DNA of 64,000 nucleotides from Actinomycetospora termitidis (GTDB taxonomy: Bacteria; Actinomycetota; Actinomycetes; Mycobacteriales; Pseudonocardiaceae): contig NZ_JASVWF010000001.1 of NCBI RefSeq assembly GCF_030286555.1, positions 1,302,001 through 1,366,000 on the forward strand, given 5' to 3'. Positions 46,685 through 55,416 of this stretch are shown one piece after another (within the stretch, counting starts at the first letter, position 1; each line of letters starts with the position of its first letter). Position numbers and translations under genes: made by a program. The notes beneath the pieces are model-generated. The model was not told where the DNA came from. It was given only the letters and a program-made list of their open reading frames with translations, and searched no databases.

Positions 46685-48178
46685 ATGAGTACGACCGAGC
46701 ACGTCCCGCCCCTCGACCGCGAGCAGGCCCTGCACCCGATCCCGGAGAGCGAACGCACCACCGACGTCTCCGCCCAGTTCTGGATCTGGGCGGGCGCGAA
46801 CATCGCCCCGATCAACTGGGTGCTCGGTGCCCTCGGGATCACCCTGGGGCTGTCGCTGGCCGACACCCTGATCGTGCTGGTGCTCGGCAACCTCGTCGGG
46901 ATGGCGCTCTTCGGGGTGTTCGTGCTGATGGGTCAGCGCACCGGGGTGACCGGGATGGTGCTCTCCCGCGCGGCGTTCGGGCGGCGCGGCGCCTACCTGC
47001 CCTCGGTCGTCCAGGCGTGCCTGGCCGTCGGCTGGTGCGCGGTCAACACCTGGATCGTCCTCGACCTCGTCATGGCGCTGCTCGGACGTCTCGGGGTCGT
47101 CGACCCGGAGGCCGCGAACATCGGCTGGCGGCTCGCGGTGGCGGCGGTGATCATGGCGATCCAGGTCGCGATCTCCTGGCTGGGCTACCGCGCGATCGCC
47201 GCGTTCGAGCGGTGGACGGTCCCGCCGACGATCGTCGTCCTCGTCGCGATGTCGGTCGCCGCGTGGTTCTTCATCGGCGTCGACTGGAATTACGCCGGCC
47301 CGGCCGGAGCGGTGCTCGTCGGGGGCGAACGGATCGCCGCGATGACGGGCGTGATGACCGCGATCGGCATCGGCTGGGGCATCACGTGGTTCACCTACGC
47401 CGCGGACTACTCCCGGTTCGTGAGCCGGACGATGCCGCGGCGTCGGCTCTACCTCGCGAGCACCCTCGGACAGTTCCTGCCGGTGGTCTGGCTCGGCGTG
47501 CTCGGCGCGACCCTGGCGACCCGCAACGGCGAGGTCGACCCCGGCCAGCTGATCGTCGAGAGCTACGGCGCGCTCGCGATCCCCGTGCTGCTGCTCGTCG
47601 TCCACGGCCCGATCGCGACGAACATCCTGAACATCTACACCGTGTCGGTGGCCGTCCAGGCCCTCGACGTCAAGGTCTCGCGGCGCACCCTCTCGGTGCT
47701 GGTCGGGATCGTGGCGATGGCCGCCGTGACGTTCTTCGTGTTCCAGAGCGACTTCGCGACGGTGCTCGACACCTGGCTCGTGGGCATCGTCGCCTGGATC
47801 GCGGCGTGGGCCGGCGTGATGCTCGTCCACTACTTCCTGGTCGCCCAACGGGAGATCGACCCGGCCGACCTCGTCGCTCCCGTCGGCGCGCGCCGGCTCC
47901 CGGTGGTGAACGGCGCGGCCATGCTCGCGTTCGCCGTCGGGGTGCTCGCGACGTGGCTGTTCATGGCCGGGCAGGTCCCCGCCCTGCAGGGCCCGCTCGC
48001 GACGGCGATGGGCGGGGTCGACCTCTCGTGGCTCGCGGGCGGGCTCTCGGCCGCCGCGGTCTACGCCGCGATCGGACCGGCCGCCCGCCGTCGCTTCCTG
48101 GCACGGCGGGACGGGGCCGGGTCGCCGTCCGTCGCCCCGGCCCGCCGTCCGGACGAGGACCCGGTGGTGACGTCGTGA
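46685..48178 (+). CDS. NCS1 family permease (cytosine/hydantoin/allantoin type)
   Basis: 497 residues, about 12 membrane helices. The N-terminal RTTDVSAQFWIWAGANIAPINWVLGALGITLG (TM1) and GWGITWFTYAADYSRFVS match the purine-cytosine permease branch of NCS1, whose members import cytosine, hydantoins, allantoin and similar cyclic ureas by Na+ or H+ symport. In this operon the cargo is probably creatinine, creatine or a related cyclic compound. The stop overlaps the next GTG (GTGA). Confidence 0.9.
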   Translation: MSTTEHVPPLDREQALHPIPESERTTDVSAQFWIWAGANIAPINWVLGALGITLGLSLADTLIVLVLGNLVGMALFGVFVLMGQRTGVTGMVLSRAAFGRRGAYLPSVVQACLAVGWCAVNTWIVLDLVMALLGRLGVVDPEAANIGWRLAVAAVIMAIQVAISWLGYRAIAAFERWTVPPTIVVLVAMSVAAWFFIGVDWNYAGPAGAVLVGGERIAAMTGVMTAIGIGWGITWFTYAADYSRFVSRTMPRRRLYLASTLGQFLPVVWLGVLGATLATRNGEVDPGQLIVESYGALAIPVLLLVVHGPIATNILNIYTVSVAVQALDVKVSRRTLSVLVGIVAMAAVTFFVFQSDFATVLDTWLVGIVAWIAAWAGVMLVHYFLVAQREIDPADLVAPVGARRLPVVNGAAMLAFAVGVLATWLFMAGQVPALQGPLATAMGGVDLSWLAGGLSAAAVYAAIGPAARRRFLARRDGAGSPSVAPARRPDEDPVVTS

Positions 48179-49071
48179 GCGACCTCGGGTTCTCCTGGCC
48201 GGCGGGGCGTCGCGCGGCCGCGGCCTTCACCTTCGACGTCGACGCCGAGTCGTGCGCGCTGGCCCACGACCCGTCGTCGGCCGACCGCATGTCGCTGATG
48301 ACCCACCAGTCCTACGGTCCGCGGGTCGCCGTGCCCCGGCTGCTCGGCATCCTGGCCGACCACGGCGTGTCCGCCACGTTCTTCGTCCCCGGCTACACCG
48401 CCGAGCAGCACCCGGGGATGGTCCGGGCGATCGTCGAGGCCGGCCACGAGATCGGCCACCACGGCTACCTGCACGAGAACATGCTCGGGCTCGATCCCGC
48501 GGCCGAGGCGGCGGTGCTCGACCGTGGACTGGACGTGCTGCGCGACGTCGCCGGTGTGGTGCCCACCGGCTACCGCGCGCCCTGGTGGGAGATGAACTGG
48601 CACACGCCGGCGCTGCTGGCCGATCGGGGCTTCGTCTACGACTCGAGCCTGCTCGACGGCGACCGCCCGTACCGGATGGCCGCCGGCGCAGGCACGCTCG
48701 TGGAGATCCCCGTCGACTGGGCGCTGGACGACTGGGAGCAGTACGCCTTCTTCCCGGGCTGGACCGGCAGCGGCGTCATCGAGGACCCGGCCAAGGCCCG
48801 CGACCTGTGGGCCGGCGAGGCCCGGGCCCACCACCGCCTCGGCGGCTGCTTCGTCCTCACCAACCACCCCTTCCTGTCCGGTCGTCCCGGCCGGGCGACG
48901 GCGCTCGACGAGCTGATCGACCTCGTCGTCGGGTTCGAGGGGATGTGGGTGACCACGCTCGGCGAGATCGCCGAGCAGGCCCGCCGCACCTGCACCGACA
49001 CCTGGACCCACCACCGGCCGGAGCTCCCGGCCCCTGCGGGCGTCGTCCCGCACCGAGAGGAGAACCCGTGA
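48175..49071 (+). CDS. CE4/PuuE-like polysaccharide-deacetylase-fold hydrolase
   Basis: 298 residues from GTG 48175. NodB-fold metal site: AFTFDVDAES (D21, D23) and GHEIGHHGYLHENM (H96, H100). Further conserved pieces: SATFFVPGYTAE, GYRAPWWEMNWHT, VEIPVDWALDDWEQY. The long loops and lack of a secretion signal place it with cytosolic CE4 relatives such as PuuE allantoinase, which opens a hydantoin-like cyclic amide, not with cell-wall deacetylases. It is flanked by a hydantoin-type permease and creatinase, both overlapping it, which suggests it hydrolyses a creatinine-like ring. This function is inference. Confidence 0.75.
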   Translation: MSDLGFSWPAGRRAAAAFTFDVDAESCALAHDPSSADRMSLMTHQSYGPRVAVPRLLGILADHGVSATFFVPGYTAEQHPGMVRAIVEAGHEIGHHGYLHENMLGLDPAAEAAVLDRGLDVLRDVAGVVPTGYRAPWWEMNWHTPALLADRGFVYDSSLLDGDRPYRMAAGAGTLVEIPVDWALDDWEQYAFFPGWTGSGVIEDPAKARDLWAGEARAHHRLGGCFVLTNHPFLSGRPGRATALDELIDLVVGFEGMWVTTLGEIAEQARRTCTDTWTHHRPELPAPAGVVPHREENP

Positions 49072-50282
49072 ACCTCGAGCGGCTCAAGACGATCCACAAC
49101 GGCGCGAAGGCCGCGCCGACCTTCTCCCGCGAGGAGATGGACCGGCGTCTCGGCGACCTGCGCAAGTCCCTGGCCGACGCCGGCCTCGACGCGGCGCTGT
49201 TCACGAGCTACCACAACGTGAACTACTACAGCGACTTCCTCTACACCGCGTTCGGTCGGCCCTACGGACTCGTCGTCACCCACGACAGCCACACCACGGT
49301 GTCGGCCAACATCGACGCGGGCCAGCCGTGGCGGCGCAGCCACGACGAGAACGTGGTCTACACCGACTGGCGGCGCGACAACTTCCTGCACGCGGTCCGG
49401 GAGACGCTGGCGCGGGCCGGCGTCCGCGAGGGTCGGCTCGGGATCGAGGACGACACCGTGCCGCTGCGCCAGCGCGAGCAGCTGGCCGAGGCGCTCGGAG
49501 GCGAGCTCGTCGACGTCTCGCAGGAGGTGATGCGACACCGGATGATCAAGTCCGAGGAGGAGATCGCGCTCATCACCGAGGGCGCCCGGATCGCCGACCT
49601 CGGCGGCGCCGCCGTCGTCGGGGCGGTCCGCGAGGGGGTGCCGGAGTACGAGGTCGCACTGGCCGGCACCGCGGCCATGGTGCGGGAGATCGCGCGGTCG
49701 TTCCCGGACGCCGAGCTGCGCGACACCTGGGTGTGGTTCCAGTCCGGGATCAACACCGACGGCGCGCACAACTGGCCGACGTCGCGCACCGTGCGCCGCG
49801 GCGACGTGCTCTCGCTGAACTGCTTCCCGATGATCGCGGGCTACTACACCGCGCTGGAGCGCACGCTGTTCCTCGGCGAGCCGGACGCCGCGACGCTGCG
49901 GCACTGGGAGGTCAACACCGCCGTGCACCGCCGCGGCCTGGAGCTGATCCGGCCGGGCGCGGTCTGCGGGGAGATCGCCGCGGAGCTCAACGAGATCTAC
50001 GCGGCGGAGGGTCTGCTGGCGAACCGCACGTTCGGCTACGGGCACTCGTTCGGCGTGCTCTCGCACTACTACGGCCGCGAGGCCGGGCTGGAGCTGCGCG
50101 AGGACATCACGACGGTGCTCGAGCCCGGCATGGTCGTCTCGATAGAACCGATGATCACCGTTCCCGACGGCGAGCCCGGTGCCGGGGGCTACCGGGAGCA
50201 CGACATCCTCGTCGTCGAGCAGGACGGAGCCCGGAACATCACCGGCTTCCCGTTCGGACCCGAGCACAACGTGCTCGGCTAG
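49068..50282 (+). CDS. Creatinase (creatine amidinohydrolase)
   Basis: 404 residues from GTG 49068, practically the length of Pseudomonas creatinase (403). Hydrolyses creatine to sarcosine and urea. Pita-bread fold of the M24 family with creatinase-specific stretches: FTSYHNVNYYSDFLYTAFGRPYGLVV, NIDAGQPWRR, VYTDWRRDN, WFQSGINTDGAHN (H234), YYTALERTLF (E264), FGYGHSFGVLSHYYGREAG and VSIEPMI (E360), which line up with the known catalytic His232, Glu262 and Glu358. The five metal ligands of M24 peptidases are absent, as expected. Last gene of the PucR-linked operon; no sarcosine oxidase or urease is in the window. Confidence 0.93.
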   Translation: MNLERLKTIHNGAKAAPTFSREEMDRRLGDLRKSLADAGLDAALFTSYHNVNYYSDFLYTAFGRPYGLVVTHDSHTTVSANIDAGQPWRRSHDENVVYTDWRRDNFLHAVRETLARAGVREGRLGIEDDTVPLRQREQLAEALGGELVDVSQEVMRHRMIKSEEEIALITEGARIADLGGAAVVGAVREGVPEYEVALAGTAAMVREIARSFPDAELRDTWVWFQSGINTDGAHNWPTSRTVRRGDVLSLNCFPMIAGYYTALERTLFLGEPDAATLRHWEVNTAVHRRGLELIRPGAVCGEIAAELNEIYAAEGLLANRTFGYGHSFGVLSHYYGREAGLELREDITTVLEPGMVVSIEPMITVPDGEPGAGGYREHDILVVEQDGARNITGFPFGPEHNVLG

Positions 50283-50291
50283 AGGCGCGAT

Positions 50292-50318
50292 CCCGGCGGC
50301 CCGCAGCGGGCCGCCGGG
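50292..50318. terminator. Perfect 12-bp hairpin between creatinase and IclR genes
   Basis: CCCGGCGGCCCG (50292-50303), CAG loop, CGGGCCGCCGGG (50307-50318), in the 36-base gap between convergent genes; usable from both sides. Confidence 0.85.
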
Positions 50319-51047
50319 TCACCCCAGCTCGCGCGCGATGCGCTCGGCGGTGGCGGTCAGCTCGCCGACCCACCCGGCGAGGCGGTCGCGTCGGAAGCGG
50401 GCGGTGGGCAGGGCGATCGAGAGGGCGGCGCCGGCCGGTCCGGGCACGGCGACGCCGATCGCGGTGAGGCCCTCCTCGGTGCGCCCGTCGTTGACCGCGA
50501 ACCCCTGGCGGCGGAAGCGCCGCAGGTCGCGCAGGAGCGCGTCGAGGTCGGTGACCGGGGAGTCCGGGCGGGAGTAGCGCGCCCGCACCTCGTCCTCGGG
50601 CAGGCCCGCGAGCACGGCCCGGCCGCCCGAGACCAGGTGTGCCGGCAGCACTCGTCCCTCGCGCTCGCCGACCCGGAGCACGTGGGTGCACTCGACCGAC
50701 GCGACGAACCGCACGTCCTCGCCGTCCACGACCATCGCGTTCGTCGTCTCGGCCACCGTCTCGGTGAGGGCCCGGAGGTGGGGGAGCGCGATCCGACGGA
50801 GCTCGGCGACCGGTTCGCTCGCCCGCGCGCCGCGCAGCACCGGGCCGGCGCGGTAGCGGCGGTCGGGGTCCTGCTCGGCGAACCCGCGGTAGACCAGCAT
50901 CGTGAGCAGCCGGTGCGCGGTGGAGCGGGCCACCCCCAGCCGTTCCGCGGCCTCGGACGGGCTCAGCGATCCCTCCTGCGCCAGGATCGCGGCGAGGTGC
51001 AGGGCGTGGTCGACCGAGCGGATGCGGTACACCGGCTCGTTCTGCAC
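50319..51047 (-). CDS. IclR family regulator
   Basis: 242 residues from GTG 51047; upstream in-frame sequence is not family-like. N-terminal winged HTH (VDHALHLAAILAQEGSLSPSEAAERLGVARSTAHRLLTMLVYRGFAEQDPDRRYRAGP), then the GAF-like IclR ligand domain (LRALTETVAETTNAMVVDGEDVRFVASVE; GRAVLAGLPEDEV; GFAVNDGRTEEGLTAIGVAVPG). Divergent from the aromatic monooxygenase gene, which it probably controls; a palindrome covers its own start codon. Confidence 0.9.
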   Translation of the reverse strand: MQNEPVYRIRSVDHALHLAAILAQEGSLSPSEAAERLGVARSTAHRLLTMLVYRGFAEQDPDRRYRAGPVLRGARASEPVAELRRIALPHLRALTETVAETTNAMVVDGEDVRFVASVECTHVLRVGEREGRVLPAHLVSGGRAVLAGLPEDEVRARYSRPDSPVTDLDALLRDLRRFRRQGFAVNDGRTEEGLTAIGVAVPGPAGAALSIALPTARFRRDRLAGWVGELTATAERIARELG

Positions 51048-51079
51048 GTCAGAACCGTACGGGGCATCCGGCAGAACCG
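51039..51079. promoter_or_regulatory. IclR operator candidate: GTTCTG-N5-CAGAAC plus second half-site
   Basis: GTTCTG (51039-51044) and CAGAAC (51050-51055) form a perfect dyad overlapping the IclR start; a second CAGAACCG (51072-51079) lies 22 bases from the first copy (51050-51057), two helical turns. Position and symmetry suit autorepression and control of the divergent gene. Confidence 0.65.
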
Positions 51080-51125
51080 CCGTAGCGTCGCCGGCGCATC
51101 CGCAGGTGACCCCGGGGAGTGGGAA

Positions 51126-52952
51126 GTGGCGCAGTTCTACGTCGACGGTTACCAGCCGGGCGACCCGTTCACGGCCGAGCCGCACCCGGCGACGCGGGAT
51201 CGCCCGGCGGGCCTGCCGGACACCGTCGACGTCCTCGTCGTCGGGTCGGGACCGGCCGGGTCCGTCCTAGCGGCGCAGCTCGCGGCGTTCCCGGAGCTGC
51301 ACACGCTCGTCGTCGACCGTCGCGACGGCCCGCTCGAGGTGGGGCAGGCCGACGGGATCGCGTGCCGGTCGATGGAGATGCTCGAGGCGTTCGGGCTCGC
51401 CGGGCGGGTGGCCGAGGAGGCCTACCGGGTCAACGAGGTCACCTTCTGGCGTCCGGACCCGGAACGCCCTGCGCACGTCACGCGGACCGGGCGCATCCCC
51501 GACGTCGAGGAGGGCCTGTCGGAGATGCCCCACCTGATCGTCAACCAGGCCCGCATCCTGGCGTTCCTCCGCGAGTACGCGGCGCGGTCGGCGGCACGCC
51601 TCGCACCGCGGTACGGCCTGCAGCTCGACGACCTGCGCATCGAGGACACCGGGGAGCACCCCGTCGTGGCGACCCTGCGCGACGGTGCGGGCACGACGTC
51701 CACCGTCCGTGCCCGCTACGCCGTGGGCTGTGACGGCGCTCGCAGCCGGGTCCGCACGGCGATCGGCCGCGAGCTGCGTGGCGACTCCGCGAACCAGGCG
51801 TGGGGCGTCATGGACGTGCTCGTCGACACCGACTTCCCGGACATCCGACTCAAGAGCGCGATCACCTCGTCGTCGGGAAGCCTGTTGATCATCCCGCGCG
51901 AGGGCGGGTACCTGGTGCGGCTCTACGTCGAGCTGGACGGCGTCCCCGAGCGGGGCACCGTCACACCGGAGACGCTCACCGGGGCCGTCAACCGCATCCT
52001 CGCGCCCTACACGCTCGACGTCCGTGACGTCGGGTGGTGGTCGGTCTACGAGGTCGGGCAGCGGCTCTGCGACCGCTTCGACGACCTTCCCGACGACAGG
52101 TCGGGTCGGGTGCCGCGGGTCTTCATCGCCGGCGACGCCTGCCACACGCACAGCGCGAAGGCCGGGCAGGGGATGAACGTCTCGATGGCCGACGGCTGGA
52201 ACCTCGGCTGGAAGCTCGGGGCCGTGCTGCGCGGGACCGCCCGCCCGGAGCTGCTGCACACCTACTCCGCGGAGCGGCAGCAGGTCGCGCAGGAGCTGAT
52301 CGACTTCGACCGCGAGTTCGCCGCGCTGTTCAGCGACCACTCCGGCGGGGCCGACCCGTCGGTCTTTCAGCGCTACTTCCGCGACCACGGCCGCTACACC
52401 GCGGGCTTCGGCGTCCGCTACGGCCCGTCGACGATCACCGCGGCCGTCCCGCAGCAGGACCGCGCGAAGGGCTTCGAGGTCGGCGCGCGGTTCCACTCCG
52501 CGCCGGTGGTGCGGCTCGCCGACGCGAAGCCGATGCACCTCGGCCACGTCGCCCGGGCCGACGGGGCGTGGCGGCTGTACCTGTTCGCCGACCGCGACGG
52601 GGCCGGGCTCCGGGCGCTCGCCGACCGGCTGGCCGTCCTGCTCCCGCGGTTCACCCCGGACGGCGCCGCCCCGGACGCCGTCATCGACGTCCGGGCGGTG
52701 TTCCCACAGCACCACCACGAGCCCGTCGACCTGCCTGCCGTCGTCCGGCCCCGGAAGGGAGCGCTCCAGCTGGTCGACCACGAGAAGGTGTTCTGCGCCG
52801 ACCTGTCCGACGACGTCTTCGACCGGCGCGGTATCGACCGGGACGGCGCGATGGTGCTGGTGCGCCCCGACCAGTACGTGGCGCATGTGCTCGCTCTGGA
52901 CGAGGACGAGGCCCTCGAGGCCTTCCTCGACGGGGCGCTGCGCCGGAGGTGA
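51126..52952 (+). CDS. FAD-dependent aromatic hydroxylase (phenol/3-hydroxybenzoate monooxygenase type)
   Basis: 608 residues from GTG 51126. Class A flavoprotein: FAD motif LVVGSGPAGSVLAAQLAA (about 39-56), DG motif GCDGARSRVRTAIG (about 202-215), GD motif FIAGDACHTHSAKAGQGMNVSMADGWNLGWKL (about 334-365), then a C-terminal thioredoxin-like domain (about 430-600) as in phenol hydroxylase and MobA. It uses NAD(P)H and O2 to hydroxylate a phenolic ring ortho to the hydroxyl. It is the only gene of its IclR-controlled unit; ring-cleavage genes are not nearby. It ends 3 bases from the convergent TetR gene. Confidence 0.88.
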   Translation: MAQFYVDGYQPGDPFTAEPHPATRDRPAGLPDTVDVLVVGSGPAGSVLAAQLAAFPELHTLVVDRRDGPLEVGQADGIACRSMEMLEAFGLAGRVAEEAYRVNEVTFWRPDPERPAHVTRTGRIPDVEEGLSEMPHLIVNQARILAFLREYAARSAARLAPRYGLQLDDLRIEDTGEHPVVATLRDGAGTTSTVRARYAVGCDGARSRVRTAIGRELRGDSANQAWGVMDVLVDTDFPDIRLKSAITSSSGSLLIIPREGGYLVRLYVELDGVPERGTVTPETLTGAVNRILAPYTLDVRDVGWWSVYEVGQRLCDRFDDLPDDRSGRVPRVFIAGDACHTHSAKAGQGMNVSMADGWNLGWKLGAVLRGTARPELLHTYSAERQQVAQELIDFDREFAALFSDHSGGADPSVFQRYFRDHGRYTAGFGVRYGPSTITAAVPQQDRAKGFEVGARFHSAPVVRLADAKPMHLGHVARADGAWRLYLFADRDGAGLRALADRLAVLLPRFTPDGAAPDAVIDVRAVFPQHHHEPVDLPAVVRPRKGALQLVDHEKVFCADLSDDVFDRRGIDRDGAMVLVRPDQYVAHVLALDEDEALEAFLDGALRRR

Positions 52953-52955
52953 GGG

Positions 52956-53570
52956 TCAGTCCTCGTCCGAGAGCAGGTGCCACCAGCTCTCGGTGAGGAC
53001 GTCGAGCATGCGGTCGAGCTCCTCCCGGTCCCGTCCGTGGGCCCACGTCCGCGCGACGTGGTCGAGCTGGGCGAACGCGAGCACGCCGCGCATGTGGCGC
53101 GTGCCGGGCTCGAAGCGTCCGGCGGCGTCGAGGCCCTCCTCGACGTCGCCCGCGACCTCCTCGATCCACCGGTCCACGAGCCCCCGGAGCTCGGGGTCCA
53201 CCGCAGCTGCCTCGAACGCGGCGACGGTGTAGGGCCGGATCGCCTCCCACTGCTTCGAGCGCTCGACGAGCCAGGCGCCGATCGCGTCCCGCGACCCGTC
53301 CCGTACCGCGGTCACCAGGTCGTGCGCGGTGGAGCCGTGCTGCTCGGAGGCCGTGCGCTCGAGGATGCCGTTGAGCTCCGCGATCAGCGCCCGCATCAGG
53401 TCGCTGCGCGACGGGAAGTACGCGTAGAAGGTCACCCGGGTGGTGCCCGCGGCGCTGGCGATGTCGTCGACCGTCGTCGCCGCGTAGCCCTTCGCCTCGA
53501 AGGTCTCCAGCGCCGTCGTCAGCAGCAGGCGCCGCGTCATCTCCTTCTGCGCCGCTCGTAGACCCGCCAC
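52956..53570 (-). CDS. TetR family regulator
   Basis: 204 residues from GTG 53570. N-terminal HTH: RRLLLTTALETFEAKGYAATTVDDIASAAGTTRVTFYAYFPSRSDLMRAL (about 13-62). The C-terminal ligand domain is not recognised. It is divergent from the long P450/phosphotriesterase operon, with a 227-base gap containing repeated TGACA elements, so it probably represses that operon in the absence of substrate. Confidence 0.9.
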   Translation of the reverse strand: MAGLRAAQKEMTRRLLLTTALETFEAKGYAATTVDDIASAAGTTRVTFYAYFPSRSDLMRALIAELNGILERTASEQHGSTAHDLVTAVRDGSRDAIGAWLVERSKQWEAIRPYTVAAFEAAAVDPELRGLVDRWIEEVAGDVEEGLDAAGRFEPGTRHMRGVLAFAQLDHVARTWAHGRDREELDRMLDVLTESWWHLLSDED

Positions 53571-53797
53571 GTCAGCTGGTCCTCGCCCCGTGCTTCACGG
53601 CGACCACGATAGGTGACGAGGCGGCTCGCGAGACGTGACGGCATGAAAGAATTCTTGACACGCTGCAAAGCAAAATGACACTGTGACAGCCATCGCCGTG
53701 GCTGCTGCCTCCCCGGCGCTCCTCCCCACCACCTCGTCCGCGTCGCGCCGCCGCGCGTCCGGGACCGGTGGTGTCCCGTCCTGCTCGAAGGAGAGCC
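53571..53797. promoter_or_regulatory. TetR / degradation-operon divergent promoter region
   Basis: Less GC-rich than its surroundings. TTGACA at 53655-53660 is a good -35; the -10 is weak. TGACA recurs at 53656, 53676 and 53684, and the palindrome AAGAATTCTT lies just upstream. These are candidate TetR sites. About 110 bases of leader precede the MFS start. Confidence 0.5.
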
Positions 53798-55411
53798 ATG
53801 TCGCCGGACGATGCCGTCGCGACCTCGGGATCGCGCCCACCCACCCCGTCGCGGGCCCGACCCGCCGTCGGGACCCTAGCCGCCGCATGTGTCGCGGTCC
53901 TGGTCGCCCAGATCGCGAACGCCCTCCCGGCGTCGCTGAACGGGCTGTTCCAGGCGGACCTGGGGACCACCGGGGCCCAGCTGACCTGGATCACCGCGTC
54001 GTTCATGATCGCGGTCGTCGTCTTCGAGCTGACCTTCGGCGTCCTCGGCGACCTCTACGGGCGCCGCCGGCTGCAGGCCGCGGGCGGCGCGGTGGTGGTC
54101 CTCGGCTCGCTGGTCTCGGCCCTCGCCCCCACCGTGCAGGTCCTCTGGGTCGGGGCCGCGCTCAACGGCCTCGGGGCCGGAGCACTGTTCCCGGCGTCGT
54201 TGGCCCTGGTCGCCGCGGTGACCAGGACGACCGAGGGACGCGCCCGCGGCATCGCCCTGTGGGCCGGGTTCCTCTCGGCCGGAGCCGCCGTCTCGCCGCT
54301 GCTGGGCGGCGGGTTCGCCGAGATCGGCTCCTGGCGCGGCTCGTTCGGCATCGTCGCCGGGCTGGCCGTCGTCTCCGTCGTCGTGACCCTGGTGCTCTCC
54401 GCGGAGTCGACCGCCCCCGAGGGTCGCGGACTGGACGTCCCGGGCCAGGTCACCTTCGCGATCGGCCTGATCGCCGTCCTCTACGCGCTCGTGCAGGGCG
54501 CCGAGGACGGATGGGGCAGCCCGCACATCGTCGCGGCTCTCGTCCTCGGCGTGCTCTTCCTGATCGCGTTCGTCGTGGTGGAGCGCCGCGCGGCGACCCC
54601 GCTGCTCCACCTGGACCTCTTCCGGATCCGTGCCTTCGCGGTGGCCTCCGTCGTCACCGTGGTCGGCATGGTCGCCTTCCTCGGGTCGGCCTTCGCCTTC
54701 AGCATCTGGCTCGGGGCGGTGCAGCAGCAGGCCCCGGCCCGCGTCGGGGTCCCGCTGCTGCTCATCCAGGCCCCGGCGTTCCTGCTCATCCCCGTGATCT
54801 CGCGGCTGCTGGCGCGGGTCGGCGCCCGCTGGCTGCTCACCGCCGGCTTCGCCGTCATGGCCCTCGGCGCCTGGCTCGCCGCCGGCCTGGACGTGGCGGA
54901 CCCCTCGCTCGCCCCGATGGTGACGCCGGCCCTCCTGATCGGCGTCGGCTTCGCGCTGTCGGTCAGCTCGTTCACCGCCGTCGCCATCAACACCGTCCCG
55001 CACCACCTCGCCGGGATGGCCAGTGCGACGACCAACCTGCTCCGCGACCTCGGCTTCGCCCTCGGTCCGATCGTGGTCGGCGCCGTGGCCCTCGGCGGTG
55101 CGGCCGAACGGCTCGGCGCCGCCCTCGCCACCTCGACCCTCCCGGGTGCCGACGCGGCGACCGCCGCGTTCCAGGCGGGCGGTCCGCTCGCGGTCAACTC
55201 CCTCCCGCCGGACGCGCCCGGAGCAGCGGTGCAGCCGCTCGCCCGGGCCGCGCTCGGAGCCGGCTTCCAGACGGCGTTCGCGGTGTGCGCCGTGCTCGCC
55301 CTCGCCGCGGCGCTGCTGACCCTCGTCGGCCTCGGCGGTCGCGCCGCACCTTCGGACGCCGACCTCGCGCCGGCCGGCGAGTCCTCCTCCGACGTCCGGA
55401 TCGCGAGGTGA
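53798..55411 (+). CDS. DHA2-type MFS transporter
   Basis: 537 residues; ATG 53798 follows GAAGGAGAGCC, and the in-frame ATG at 53768 lacks a ribosome site. About 14 membrane segments: VAVLVAQIANALPASLNGLFQADL, motif A region GVLGDLYGRRRLQ, GLGAGALFPASLALVA, GFLSAGAAVSPLLGGGF. A long extracytoplasmic loop precedes the last helix. First gene of the ten-gene operon; it could import the compound or export a toxic intermediate. Its stop lies just before the P450 start. Confidence 0.88.
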   Translation: MSPDDAVATSGSRPPTPSRARPAVGTLAAACVAVLVAQIANALPASLNGLFQADLGTTGAQLTWITASFMIAVVVFELTFGVLGDLYGRRRLQAAGGAVVVLGSLVSALAPTVQVLWVGAALNGLGAGALFPASLALVAAVTRTTEGRARGIALWAGFLSAGAAVSPLLGGGFAEIGSWRGSFGIVAGLAVVSVVVTLVLSAESTAPEGRGLDVPGQVTFAIGLIAVLYALVQGAEDGWGSPHIVAALVLGVLFLIAFVVVERRAATPLLHLDLFRIRAFAVASVVTVVGMVAFLGSAFAFSIWLGAVQQQAPARVGVPLLLIQAPAFLLIPVISRLLARVGARWLLTAGFAVMALGAWLAAGLDVADPSLAPMVTPALLIGVGFALSVSSFTAVAINTVPHHLAGMASATTNLLRDLGFALGPIVVGAVALGGAAERLGAALATSTLPGADAATAAFQAGGPLAVNSLPPDAPGAAVQPLARAALGAGFQTAFAVCAVLALAAALLTLVGLGGRAAPSDADLAPAGESSSDVRIAR

Positions 55412-55416
55412 TCACC

